Assembly: GCA_900541145.1 (NCBI GenBank)
Contig: UQIH01000003.1
Coordinates: 62,001 to 126,000 of the forward strand
From: an uncultured Collinsella sp.
Lineage (GTDB): Bacteria; Actinomycetota; Coriobacteriia; Coriobacteriales; Coriobacteriaceae
DNA length: 64,000 nt
Reading direction: 5' to 3'
Under the pieces are notes generated by a model. It was not told the origin of the DNA and did no database searches. It worked only from the letters and a program-made list of their open reading frames with translations. Positions 7,956 through 16,670 of this stretch are shown piece by piece. The translations under genes and the position numbers were made by a program. Every line of letters begins with the position of its first letter. Within the stretch, counting starts at the first letter, position 1.

Positions 7956-10637
7956 CTAGTCCTCGAGCAGGTCCTCGATAAAGCCGACGCGGTAGTTTTT
8001 GAAGATGACCTCGCCGCCGTCTTGCGTGGCATCCAGGTCGACATCGCCCATGATGCCAAAATCGTGGTCGCCATCCTCGTCGGCAAAAATCTGGTGCACG
8101 TGCCACACGTGATCGGTCTTCTCGTCGCTCCCGTCGATGGTAAACATCGCGGCGCTGCGGGCATCTCCGTCGGTGAGGATTTCCTCGTGCTGCTCATGGT
8201 AGGCATCGAGCGCCTTTTGCCAGCGGACCTCGCTCATGCCCCAGTCCTCGTCGAGTTCGCCCAGGTCGCGAACGTGCTCGCGGGCGGCAAGGGTCACGCG
8301 GCGGAAGAGTGCGTTGCGCACCAGCAGCGTGCAGCCGCGACGGTCCGCAACGACCTCGTCGATGCCCTGCGGCGGCGCGGCGTCGAGGGCCGCCGGGTTG
8401 CCGGCGTTCTCCCACTCGTCCACCAGGCTCGAGTCGACCGAGCGTACCACAAAGCCGAGCCACGAAATGATGTCGCGCAAGCGCTCATCGCGCTTCTCAA
8501 TGGGCACGGTGCGATCGAGGGAGCGGTAGGCCTCGGCTAGGTAGCGCAGCAGAATGCCCTCGGAGCGGGCGATGCCGAGCTTTTGGATATAGCCCTTAAA
8601 GTCGCTCGCGCTCTCCAACATGTCGCGCAGGACGCTCTTGGGCGAGAGCTGGTAGTCGTTGGCCCAAGGTACTTCCTGGCAGTACTTGTCGAAGGCGGCA
8701 TCGAGCAAATCCTCGAGCGGCTTTTCGTAGGTGACATCCTGGATGCGCTCCAAGCGTTCCTCATATTCGACGCCGTCGGCTTTCATCTCGGCCATAGCGC
8801 GGTCGCGCGCGGCGCGCTCCTGCGCGCGCAGCACCTGCTTGGGATCCTCGAGCGTAGCCTCGACCATTGAGATCAGATCCATGGTATAGGTCTCACTCTC
8901 GGGGTCGAGCAGCTCCAGCGCGGCAAGCAAAAACGGCGAGAGCGGCTGGTCGAGCGCAAAATCCTCGGGCAGGTCGACCGTTAGCGCATAGTCGATGTCC
9001 GGCGCGGCGTCAGCTGGAGCGTCGGGTGCGGGCGGCACCTCGGTGCGCACGACGACGCCGGAGTCGATGAGCGTGGCGAAGATCTCGTCGGCACGAACCT
9101 CGAGCTTTGCCTTTTCCTCAGGGGTCTGCAGGCTTGTTTCGATGAGGTCGTGCACGCGGGCGCGGGCGTCGCCGCCCTGCTCGACCACGCTAATCACCAT
9201 GGAGTGTGTGATGCGCAGGCGCGGCTTGAGCGTTTCGGGCTGCGTCTCGATCAGGCGCTCAAAGGTCTGCTTGTTCCAGGTGACAAAGCCCTCGGGGGCC
9301 TTCTTCTTTTTAATCTTGCGGAGCTTCTTGGGGTCGTCGCCCGCCTTGGCCATGAGCTTGGCGTTCTCGATCTCGTGCTCGGGTGCCTCGGCAATCACCA
9401 TGCCCTCGGTATCAAAGCCCGAGCGGCCGGCGCGACCGGCAATCTGGTGGAACTCGCGGGCGCGCAGACGACGCATCTTGTAGCCATCGAACTTGGTGAG
9501 CGCGGTGAGCACCACGGTGTGGATGGGTACGTTGATGCCGACGCCGAGCGTATCGGTGCCGCAGATGACGGGCAGCAGGCCCTGCTGCGCCAAACGCTCG
9601 ACCAGCAGACGATAACGCGGCAGCATACCGGCGTGGTGCACGCCGACGCCGCATCCAAGCAAACGCTTGAGGATCTTGCCGAAGGCCGTCGAGAAGCTCG
9701 TGCCCTTGGCCGCCTCCTTGATGGCCTCGCGCTGCTCCTTGCTGGCGATGCCAAAATTGGCGAGCGACTGCGCCGTCGCAAGGGCGGCATCCTGGCTAAA
9801 GTGCACGATATAGAGTGGGGCCTCGCCGCGGCGCATGGCGAGCTCGACCGTGCCCTCGAGGGAGGTCGTCACATAGTCGTAGCTCAGCGGAACAGGACGC
9901 GGGGCGTCGACAACCAAGTCGCAAGCAGCGCCGGTGTGCTCTTCGAGAGAGGCGGCGATTGCAGTGACATCGCCAAGTGTGGCGCTCATGAGCATAAACT
10001 GCGTATGGGGCAGGGTGAGCAGCGGCACCTGCCAAGCCCAGCCGCGGTCGGGGTCGGCAAAGTAATGGAACTCGTCCATGGCCACGCAGCCCACGTCGGC
10101 GTCCTCGCCCTCGCGCAGCGCATCGTTGGCAAGGATTTCGGCCGTGCAGCAGATGACGGGCGCCTTGGTGTTGATGTGCGTATCGCCGGTGATCATGCCG
10201 ACGTTATCGCGGCCGAGCACCTGTACCAGATCGAAGAACTTTTCGCTGACCAGAGCCTTGATAGGAGCCGTGTAATAACAGCGCTTGCCCTGCGCCATGC
10301 CCATAAAGAGCATGCCCAGCGCGACGAGCGATTTACCCGATCCGGTCGGTGTTCCCAAAATGACGTGGTCGCCGGCAGCCAGGTCCATGAGGGCCTCTTC
10401 TTGGTGATCCCACAGCTCAATGCCGCGATCGCTCGTCCATTCAAAGAAGCGTTCGAAGGCTTGGTCGGGCGTGAGCCACGGTTCGGGCTCGCTGCCGTCC
10501 TCGGGCTCCCACCAGGTGGGGGAGAGCGCGCCGAGCGAGCCAAACTCGGCTTCGGTTCCCGTGCCGCCCGAGAATGAGCTGGCGGCGCCGGCGCCGGAGA
10601 CGGTGCTGGCGGCGGTATCTGTCGTGGTCTGTGCCAT
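7956..10637 (-). CDS. Superfamily II Ski2/Mtr4-like helicase with DUF3516 C-terminus
   Basis: This predicted ATP-dependent RNA or DNA helicase has 893 residues. Visible motifs are the Walker A GTPTGSGKS (95-103), DEFH (188-191), SAT (218-220), VHHAGMLPRYR, GTDTLGVGINVP and QIAGRAGRSG. The order and wording match bacterial Ski2-like helicases, and the C-terminal half matches DUF3516. The N-terminal 30 residues are Ser/Thr/Gly-rich and probably disordered. It stands alone on the minus strand, separated from the next upstream gene (trmB-like) by about 310 bases holding the second 123-bp repeat. The family is associated with RNA processing, but no specific substrate can be assigned. Confidence 0.9.
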   Translation of the reverse strand: MAQTTTDTAASTVSGAGAASSFSGGTGTEAEFGSLGALSPTWWEPEDGSEPEPWLTPDQAFERFFEWTSDRGIELWDHQEEALMDLAAGDHVILGTPTGSGKSLVALGMLFMGMAQGKRCYYTAPIKALVSEKFFDLVQVLGRDNVGMITGDTHINTKAPVICCTAEILANDALREGEDADVGCVAMDEFHYFADPDRGWAWQVPLLTLPHTQFMLMSATLGDVTAIAASLEEHTGAACDLVVDAPRPVPLSYDYVTTSLEGTVELAMRRGEAPLYIVHFSQDAALATAQSLANFGIASKEQREAIKEAAKGTSFSTAFGKILKRLLGCGVGVHHAGMLPRYRLLVERLAQQGLLPVICGTDTLGVGINVPIHTVVLTALTKFDGYKMRRLRAREFHQIAGRAGRSGFDTEGMVIAEAPEHEIENAKLMAKAGDDPKKLRKIKKKKAPEGFVTWNKQTFERLIETQPETLKPRLRITHSMVISVVEQGGDARARVHDLIETSLQTPEEKAKLEVRADEIFATLIDSGVVVRTEVPPAPDAPADAAPDIDYALTVDLPEDFALDQPLSPFLLAALELLDPESETYTMDLISMVEATLEDPKQVLRAQERAARDRAMAEMKADGVEYEERLERIQDVTYEKPLEDLLDAAFDKYCQEVPWANDYQLSPKSVLRDMLESASDFKGYIQKLGIARSEGILLRYLAEAYRSLDRTVPIEKRDERLRDIISWLGFVVRSVDSSLVDEWENAGNPAALDAAPPQGIDEVVADRRGCTLLVRNALFRRVTLAAREHVRDLGELDEDWGMSEVRWQKALDAYHEQHEEILTDGDARSAAMFTIDGSDEKTDHVWHVHQIFADEDGDHDFGIMGDVDLDATQDGGEVIFKNYRVGFIEDLLED

Positions 10638-10758
10638 GTGGTTGCTTTCTCTCGCGATTGTCCGCCAACTATTATGGCGTAGCGGCGGCGCGGGGTGCCA
10701 GCGCGCGAGAAAATGCAGGAAATGGGCGTTCTACCCAGCCGTTTGGTGCAGTTGCCGG

Positions 10759-10881
10759 CTAAGTGAGTAGACTTTTTGCGATGTCGTGAGCACATGGCTT
10801 TTGCGCAAGGGCTCTATCTGCGGTTTTAGTTTTCGTTATGCGGGTTGTGCTTGGCTATTGCAAAAAAGTCTACTCACTTAG
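10759..10881. repeat. 123-bp inverted-repeat element, copy 2
   Basis: The left arm CTAAGTGAGTAGACTTTTTGC is at 10759-10779 and its complement, with one extra base in the T-run, at 10860-10881. Length and arms match copy 1 at 1046-1168. Interiors align without large gaps and share blocks such as TTTTGC, CTGCGG and GTGTGCT/TTGTGCT. It fills most of the gap between the helicase start and the trmB-like stop. Confidence 0.8.
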
Positions 10882-10946
10882 GTTTGAGGGTCGTTCGCTG
10901 GCGCCTATTTTCACTTGTTTGCCGACGCCGCGACCATCAGAAGCCC

Positions 10947-11786
10947 CTAGGACCCCTGCGGCAGGCGTTTTTTGCCTTTGCGAGCACGGTTTCTAAAGTT
11001 CTCGACGGCTTCTTCCATGCCCAGGGGTACATAGGTGAGTTCATCGAGGTTTTCGGGCAGGTAGCAGGCGAGGCTTTGCTCCTGCGCGCGGCCCGCCGCG
11101 AGCTGTTCATCGCTGGGCTGCGCTCCAGGTGTGGCGCAAATGCCATAGGCGGTGGCGCCCATCTCGCGCGTGCGGCGCTCGTACTCGGTCTCGGGATGCT
11201 CGGGATGGTCGCGGCGGACGTCGTCGCTTACCCAAAGCGTATCGTAGCCGGCCGCGGCAAACTGTCCCAGGGCGTAATCGCGCAACGGCTTGCTATCGGT
11301 GCGCAGTGTGACGGTAGCGCCGGCTGAAAAGAGCGGGCGGTAGAGCATCAGATGGTCGACATGGACGAGTCGTTTTTTAGCGTACTTGGCCTTGGGCTGC
11401 GGCGTGGGAAAGTTAATGGTGATGGCATCGAGCTCGCCTGCGGCAAACAGCTGTGGCAGCGATGCGGCGCCTCGGGGCAGGACGAGTGCGTTGGATAGCC
11501 CCTGTTCGCAGATTTTCTGCGCGGCATAGGCGATGCAGATGGGCTCCTGGTCCATGCCGATAAAGAGGGTGTCGGGCTCGCGGTGGGCGCGCTCGACCAG
11601 ATAGGTTCCCTTGCCACAGCCAAGATCCAGGTGAAGGTGTTCGAAGGGCTTGCTGCCTGCGGGCGCACAGGCCTTGCGCCAATCTCCGGCATAGGCCTCG
11701 GGGTTCGTCTCAATCGCATCGGCGTAGCGCTCCAGGCGCTCCTCGAGCACAAAGTTCTTAGGCGTGCGAACGTGGACGGCTCCCAT
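10947..11786 (-). CDS. trmB: TrmB-like tRNA (guanine-N7) methyltransferase
   Basis: This is a class I SAM methyltransferase of 279 residues. Motif I is LDLGCGKGTYL (53-63) and an acidic residue follows in FIGMDQEP. The TrmB signature region reads INFPTPQPKAKYAKKRL (124-140), which aligns with the usual NFPDPWPK-KRHxKRRL but has Thr for the catalytic-site Asp and Gln for Trp. TrmB makes m7G46 in the tRNA variable loop, so the substitutions raise the possibility of altered activity. A C-terminal extension of about 50 residues follows. GGAGCC precedes the ATG. The next minus-strand gene upstream is the Trm9-like methyltransferase. Confidence 0.8.
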   Translation of the reverse strand: MGAVHVRTPKNFVLEERLERYADAIETNPEAYAGDWRKACAPAGSKPFEHLHLDLGCGKGTYLVERAHREPDTLFIGMDQEPICIAYAAQKICEQGLSNALVLPRGAASLPQLFAAGELDAITINFPTPQPKAKYAKKRLVHVDHLMLYRPLFSAGATVTLRTDSKPLRDYALGQFAAAGYDTLWVSDDVRRDHPEHPETEYERRTREMGATAYGICATPGAQPSDEQLAAGRAQEQSLACYLPENLDELTYVPLGMEEAVENFRNRARKGKKRLPQGS

Positions 11787-11841
11787 GAGGCTCCTTGGTC
11801 ATAAGTTTGGAACGCATAGCTGCACGTTCCGTCAATGGATT

Positions 11842-11868
11842 GAAAAAGGGCGGGCATAGCTTGCCCGA
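11842..11868 (-). terminator. Terminator of the Trm9-like gene
   Basis: CGGGC pairs across AAGCTAT with GCCCG on the minus strand, followed by CCCTTTTTC. Confidence 0.65.
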
Positions 11869-11904
11869 AAGATGCGGTGCAGCCCGGCGGCGAGTCGCCG
11901 ATAC

Positions 11905-12777
11905 CTACAGGCGCTTGAGAATCACATAGCGGTTGAGCTCGCCGCTGCGACCGTCGGCATGGAAACGCTCAAGCTCGCGCACGGGGACCTCGCCACTCTT
12001 GTAGAACGTACGGACGCCGCGCACCAGGTCGGTGATCTGCTGATCGTCAAAGTGATGACAATAGCGGTAGGCGTGGCGGTCGTTTTGCCAGCCGATGAGG
12101 TGGTCGCCGGCTTCAAACTGCGCGGAATCGTAACCCTCAAACGGCGGGGTGAGCTCGGCGCGGGCCTCGGCGCGAACAGCCTTGCGCGCCATGCGCTCGT
12201 CGTTCATAAACTCCCAAAAGCTGATGGCGATGATGCCGCCCGGGCGCGTCTGGCGCACCAGAGCGTCGAGCACGCGTACACGGTACTCGCACGACGGCAC
12301 ATGGTGCATAAAGCCAAAGCAGACCGAGATGTCGGCGAGCGGGGCGTCGAAAAGCACGTCGGGCGTCTCGGCGGGGTTGAGCTTCATAAGGGCGTCGAGC
12401 ACGTCGAGTTCCTGGAAGTGCAGGTTGGGAATGCGCAGCGCGTGGCCATGTGCATCGATGGCCAGGTCTTGGCACGAGTCGACACCATAGAACTCAAACG
12501 GGCAGCTGGCATCTGCTGAGGGGTTTGCGCCATCGACGCCCTTGGCGGCAAGTGCGCCGCCGGCGGCAAAGTTCTCGAATCGCATATTGCCACAGGCAAG
12601 ATCGAAGACGCGGACGGGATGCTCGATCGTGGCGACGTCGAGCTGTTCGAGCGCGATATCCATGGTGCGTACCCAGCCGGGCCATGGGGCCTGGCGCGTA
12701 TCGGAAAAGGAGGCGGAGTGCTCGCGATAGAACGTATTGTTGAGCTGGATGAGCGACGAGGCGAAATCGCGGTTCAC
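11905..12777 (-). CDS. Trm9-like SAM-dependent methyltransferase
   Basis: The protein has 290 residues from the GTG at 12777, which has GGAGGG 11 bases upstream; earlier ATG codons lack a ribosome site. The N-terminus carries FSDTRQAPWP (24-33), matching the FSxTRxxPWP signature of eukaryotic Trm9/ALKBH8 wobble-uridine methyltransferases. Motif I is VFDLACGN (57-64), then FGFMHHVPS and GGIIAISFWEF. Near the C-terminus YRYCHHF resembles Trm9's YRYYHLY, and the protein ends VILKRL. In eukaryotes Trm9 with Trm112 methylates the cm5U made by Elp3. Elp3 is encoded 2 kb away here. No Trm112 partner is visible. The family assignment is from memory of motifs; the activity is inference. Confidence 0.72.
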   Translation of the reverse strand: MNRDFASSLIQLNNTFYREHSASFSDTRQAPWPGWVRTMDIALEQLDVATIEHPVRVFDLACGNMRFENFAAGGALAAKGVDGANPSADASCPFEFYGVDSCQDLAIDAHGHALRIPNLHFQELDVLDALMKLNPAETPDVLFDAPLADISVCFGFMHHVPSCEYRVRVLDALVRQTRPGGIIAISFWEFMNDERMARKAVRAEARAELTPPFEGYDSAQFEAGDHLIGWQNDRHAYRYCHHFDDQQITDLVRGVRTFYKSGEVPVRELERFHADGRSGELNRYVILKRL

Positions 12778-13044
12778 GGCGCGGAACTCCCTCCGTTGGC
12801 GGTGCGGAATAAACAGTACGACCATACTACCGTTAACGCCGCAACGGGGACAACCGAGCCGTGGGTCATTGCTTTGTTTGGACACATTTCCGCAGCTCAT
12901 ATGTGCCCGCAACCGCCGGTTGTCAAAAATCTCACTAGAATAGGTGGCATGCTCTTGGCGGTGGCGGATAGATTTTTAACTGTGCAAGGCGCCTTAAGAA
13001 CAAAAACGGTCCGGCGGCACGGCTGGCATCACATAGGAGGAACC

Positions 13045-13767
13045 ATGAATGTAGAAACTGCGCAGCGGCTCGCCGACCTTCGTCGCAGCAAGGGTTTTAG
13101 CCAAGAAGGGCTGGCGCGAAAGCTGGGGCTGTCGCGCCAGGCAGTCAGTAAATGGGAGCGCGCGGAGAGCTCGCCCGATACCGAGAACCTGATCTCGCTC
13201 GCCAAACTCTATGGCGTGAGCCTGGACGAGCTGCTCAATCCGAGCGACGAGATCGAGGACGATATCGAGTTTGAGAACGAGGACCGCGCCCGTCAGCGCG
13301 AGGCCGAGGCGGCAGAGCGCGCCCGCACCCATGAGGCGGCGGCACGCGCCACGGAGGCAGCTACGCAGGCAAGTGATGCCGCGGCCAAGGCGGCGCAGGC
13401 GGCAAGCTGGAGTGCGAAGGCCGCCAATGCCGCTACGGCGCAGGCGACGAGTGGCACCGCGGTTGGCTCGACTCCGGTGAAGGGCCCGTTCCAGTCGTTC
13501 CCGTATTGGGCCGTGTGCTGGCTGCTGTTCTTTTTGCTGATGTTCCTGTTTGGTGCCGGCCCCTTTGCCGCGCTGATCTTCTTTACGATTCCCATCTATC
13601 ACTGGGTGGCGCGTGCGCTCGATGGTGATTGGGCGCGCGGGGATATTCAGGTTGGTCCGGCGTCGGTGGCGATCAAGGCCCAGGGGAAGGATGCTTCTGC
13701 GGAACCCGATGCTGACGTGGCTACCGCGACCACCGCTGAGCCATGTGCCAAAGAGGGTGACGAATGA
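13045..13767 (+). CDS. XRE-family HTH regulator with Ala-rich linker and membrane segments
   Basis: The protein has 240 residues. Residues 5-60 form a helix-turn-helix of the XRE/Cro type (GFSQEGLARKLGLSRQAVSKWERAES is the core, split here only for reference). Residues about 80-145 are an Ala/Glu/Arg-rich helical linker. Residues about 155-190 hold two hydrophobic segments (CWLLFFLLMFLFGAGPF and the following stretch), so the regulator appears membrane-anchored. AGGAGG lies 4 bases before the ATG. The stop overlaps the next gene by 4 bases, giving translational coupling to a DUF4097 protein that may be its sensory partner. Confidence 0.85.
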   Translation: MNVETAQRLADLRRSKGFSQEGLARKLGLSRQAVSKWERAESSPDTENLISLAKLYGVSLDELLNPSDEIEDDIEFENEDRARQREAEAAERARTHEAAARATEAATQASDAAAKAAQAASWSAKAANAATAQATSGTAVGSTPVKGPFQSFPYWAVCWLLFFLLMFLFGAGPFAALIFFTIPIYHWVARALDGDWARGDIQVGPASVAIKAQGKDASAEPDADVATATTAEPCAKEGDE

Positions 13768-14663
13768 TGAAGCTTTCGCATGAATCCAAGGTACGCCTGG
13801 GTGTTGGCATCGGAGCGTTTGTGCTCATTGTTGGGCTTGTCTTTGGCGTTTCGCGGACATTGATTCATTTTGATGGCCCATGGGATCTCGACGATGTTGT
13901 ATCCGGCTTGTCTGGTATGGACGATGCGCTTGACGAGGACGATCTTTTGGATAGCGGTAACTATTCCGCTCGGCCTCAACAGCTTTCGAGCGAAACGTTT
14001 GATGCCGACGCGTTCACATCGCTTGATTTGGACGTGACGTCGGGCACGGTCGAGGTCAAACACGTTTCCGGCGGGCCAGTGCGCGTAATTGAAAGCGGTC
14101 GCGTGGCAACGGGGACCGTTGCCTTCGATGCGGCAACCCAGAACCTGGCCGAAATCAAGGGTTCTACGCTCAAGATTCGCCAGTTCGATTGCGATGACGA
14201 GCGCGCCATTGACCGCACGGTTACCGTCGAACTGCCGCGCGATGTTGCCGATAACATGGTGGGCATCACAGCGAATGTGGGATCGGGTGATCTGACGGTC
14301 GCGGGCATTGCGTGTCATGACCTCAACCTGACTTTGGACTCGGGAGACGTCGAGTTTACGGGTACCGTGACCGATACCCTGAATGCCGAGGTCGGTTCGG
14401 GCGATGTGACGTTCGAGCTCTACCAGGCCCCCGCGAAGTCGATGGACGTGAGCGTGGGCTCGGGCGATGTGGAGATGACGGTTCCGAACTCGACGGGCTT
14501 TAAGGCGAGCCTCACCTTGGGCAGCGGCGACTTCGAGAGCGATTTCCTTCCGCTTGGCTACGACGGCGAGACCGTTTTGAATCTTGAATTCGATAACGGC
14601 GATAAGTCTGCCACGTATCGTTTTGAGGTCGGTTCGGGCGACATGTCGTTTGATTCGGAGTAG
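13764..14663 (+). CDS. DUF4097 membrane-anchored beta-repeat protein
   Basis: The protein has 299 residues. There is one N-terminal membrane segment (residues about 12-30) and then an extracytoplasmic domain of repeated short beta turns: NVGSGDLTV, TLDSGDVEF, EVGSGDVTF, SVGSGDVEM, TLGSGDFES and EVGSGDMSF. This is the DUF4097 (putative adhesin) beta-helix pattern. Such proteins often pair with HTH or PspC-type regulators in envelope stress sensing. It overlaps the regulator upstream by ATGA, supporting one operon. The ligand is unknown. Confidence 0.88.
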   Translation: MMKLSHESKVRLGVGIGAFVLIVGLVFGVSRTLIHFDGPWDLDDVVSGLSGMDDALDEDDLLDSGNYSARPQQLSSETFDADAFTSLDLDVTSGTVEVKHVSGGPVRVIESGRVATGTVAFDAATQNLAEIKGSTLKIRQFDCDDERAIDRTVTVELPRDVADNMVGITANVGSGDLTVAGIACHDLNLTLDSGDVEFTGTVTDTLNAEVGSGDVTFELYQAPAKSMDVSVGSGDVEMTVPNSTGFKASLTLGSGDFESDFLPLGYDGETVLNLEFDNGDKSATYRFEVGSGDMSFDSE

Positions 14664-14706
14664 TGAGGCAGACGAAAGCCTAGGCGAAGATATAGACGCG
14701 CTGTTT

Positions 14707-14750
14707 GGCAAAGGCGTCGAAGCCGAGATTGGCTTCGGCGCCTTTGCCTT
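14707..14750 (+). terminator. Terminator of the HTH-DUF4097 operon
   Basis: GGCAAAGGCG-CGAAGCC pairs with GGCTTCG-GCCTTTGCC, followed by TTTAC. The downstream arm also carries a promoter-like sequence for elp3. Confidence 0.75.
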
Positions 14751-14756
14751 TACAAT
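14729..14756 (+). promoter_or_regulatory. Putative elp3 promoter giving a leaderless transcript
   Basis: TTGGCT (14729-14734), a 16-base spacer and TACAAT (14751-14756) lie so close to the ATG at 14763 that the transcription start would fall on the start codon. There is no properly spaced ribosome site (GGGG ends 2 bases before ATG). Confidence 0.45.
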
Positions 14757-14762
14757 GGGGGC

Positions 14763-16670
14763 ATGGAACAGATTATCTTGAACATACTCGAGGCTCTGCG
14801 TCGCGGCGAGACCGTGGACGACAAAGCGCTCGTCAAACTGATACATGCCGAGGCACGCCGTGAGGGTGCCGACAAGCGCGATTTGGCCAAGCGTCGCCTG
14901 CTGCCGTTTTACCAGCGGGTGAAGCGCGAGGAGCCGGCTCGTTGGACGGTATGGAATGTCGACGCCGAGCTAGAGCGTCAACTGCTGCAGGTGCTGCGTA
15001 TGAAGCCGCGCCGAACGGCTTCGGGCGTGGCAACCATTACCGTCATCACCAAGCCGTGGCCGTGCTCGGGCGATTGCCTGTTTTGCCCCAACGACCTGCG
15101 CATGCCCAAAAGCTATTTACATGCCGAGCCGGCGTGTGCCCGTGCAGAGCAAAACTGCTTCGATCCATATCTGCAGGTGAGCGCCCGTTTGACCGCGCTT
15201 TCGCAGATGGGTCATGCGACCGATAAGATCGAGCTCATTGTGCTTGGCGGTACCTGGAGCGACTATCCGCAAGGGTATCAGATGTGGTTTATGTCGGAGC
15301 TCTTCCGCGCGCTCAATGACGATGCCGTGGCCGGCGTGGCGGCCAACCCCATGTTGGCGCGTCCGGGCATCAGCCGTGCCGAGGCAGGGCGCCTGCTCGA
15401 TGACGCTCCCGCCGATGCCCTGCCGCCGGTGGTAGCGGAGCGTCGCGAGCGCTATCGGGCAGCCGGCATTGCGACAGACGAGGTCGAGCTTGCTGCCGGC
15501 GTTGCCGACGACCAGGGGCGTGTGGATGCTGCCGTGGGCGGCTACAACCGTGCGGTGCGTCGTCTGTACGGCCCCGGTACGCCGTGGGGCGAAGTCGCCG
15601 AGTGGCAGACGGCAACGATGGAGGAGCTTGAACGTCAACAGCGCATCAACGAGACGGCGAAGCATCGCGTGGTGGGACTCGTTATCGAGACGCGCCCCGA
15701 TGCCGTAACGCCGAAGGCCCTCACGCTTATCCGCCGCCTGGGCTGCACCAAGATCCAGATGGGTATTCAGAGTCTCGACCAACACCTGCTCGATATCAAC
15801 GAGCGTCGCATTTCGGTGGCGCAGATTGAACGGGCGTTTTCGCTTGCGCGCCTGTTTGGCTTTAAGATCCATGCGCATTTTATGCTTAACCTGCTGGGCG
15901 CCACGCCGGAGGGGGATAAGCGCGACTACGAACGCTTTATGACCGAAGGGGCCTTTATGCCCGACGAGGTCAAGGTCTACCCGTGTGCGCTCATCGAGGG
16001 CTCGCGTCTGGTGGGCTGCTATGAGCGCGGCGAGTGGCGTCCCTATACCGAGGAAGAGCTGCTCGATGTGCTGGCCGACGACATCGTGGTGACGCCGGCG
16101 TTCTGCCGTATCAGTCGCATGATCCGCGACTTTAGTTCCGACGACATTATGGTGGGCAACAAGAAACCCAACCTGCGTCAGCTCGTTGAGAACCGTCTGG
16201 CTGCTCGGGGTGATGGTGCGACGGTGCGCGAGATTCGCTATCGCGAGATCAGCACGGCGGGTGCCGACTTGGATGAGCTATCTCTTGATGAGGAGGTGGC
16301 GTACGAGACGCCGGTGACGCACGAGTGCTTTTTGCAGTGGGTGACGCCGCAGGGCAAGATCGCGGGCTTTTTGCGGTTGTCGCTGCCCGACCATTCGTTT
16401 GTTGCCGCGCATGCGGACGAGTTGCTGACGATGCCGGACGAGGCGATGATTCGCGAGGTACACGTGTATGGCATGGCGGCGCGCGTGGGGTATCAAGGCC
16501 AGGCGGCCCAGCACCATGGGTTGGGGCGTCTGCTCGTAGAGCGTGCGTGCGAGATTGCCCGGGATGCGGGTTATACGCGCATCAACGTGATCAGCGCGAT
16601 TGGTACGCGCGAGTACTATCGCCATTTGGGTTTTTACGATCATGGACTCTATCTGCAAAAGGAGCTCTAG
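14763..16670 (+). CDS. elp3: Elp3: radical SAM / GNAT tRNA wobble-uridine-modifying enzyme
   Basis: The protein has 635 residues with the bacterial/archaeal Elp3 architecture. After an N-terminal tRNA-binding region, a radical SAM domain carries C101, C105 and C108 in PWPCSGDCLFCPN, ligating a 4Fe-4S cluster. Further Elp3-typical segments are VLGGTWSDYP, ETRPDAVTP, GIQSLDQHLL and KVYPCALIEGS. The last 150 residues are a GNAT acetyltransferase (HVYGMAARVG, HHGLGRLLVERA). Elp3 uses acetyl-CoA to make 5-carboxymethyl-uridine at tRNA position 34. The ATG is abutted by a promoter-like TACAAT. The stop TAG is immediately followed by the ATG of the spermidine-synthase-like gene. A Trm9-like methyltransferase, the known downstream enzyme in eukaryotes, lies about 2 kb upstream. 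Confidence 0.93.
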   Translation: MEQIILNILEALRRGETVDDKALVKLIHAEARREGADKRDLAKRRLLPFYQRVKREEPARWTVWNVDAELERQLLQVLRMKPRRTASGVATITVITKPWPCSGDCLFCPNDLRMPKSYLHAEPACARAEQNCFDPYLQVSARLTALSQMGHATDKIELIVLGGTWSDYPQGYQMWFMSELFRALNDDAVAGVAANPMLARPGISRAEAGRLLDDAPADALPPVVAERRERYRAAGIATDEVELAAGVADDQGRVDAAVGGYNRAVRRLYGPGTPWGEVAEWQTATMEELERQQRINETAKHRVVGLVIETRPDAVTPKALTLIRRLGCTKIQMGIQSLDQHLLDINERRISVAQIERAFSLARLFGFKIHAHFMLNLLGATPEGDKRDYERFMTEGAFMPDEVKVYPCALIEGSRLVGCYERGEWRPYTEEELLDVLADDIVVTPAFCRISRMIRDFSSDDIMVGNKKPNLRQLVENRLAARGDGATVREIRYREISTAGADLDELSLDEEVAYETPVTHECFLQWVTPQGKIAGFLRLSLPDHSFVAAHADELLTMPDEAMIREVHVYGMAARVGYQGQAAQHHGLGRLLVERACEIARDAGYTRINVISAIGTREYYRHLGFYDHGLYLQKEL

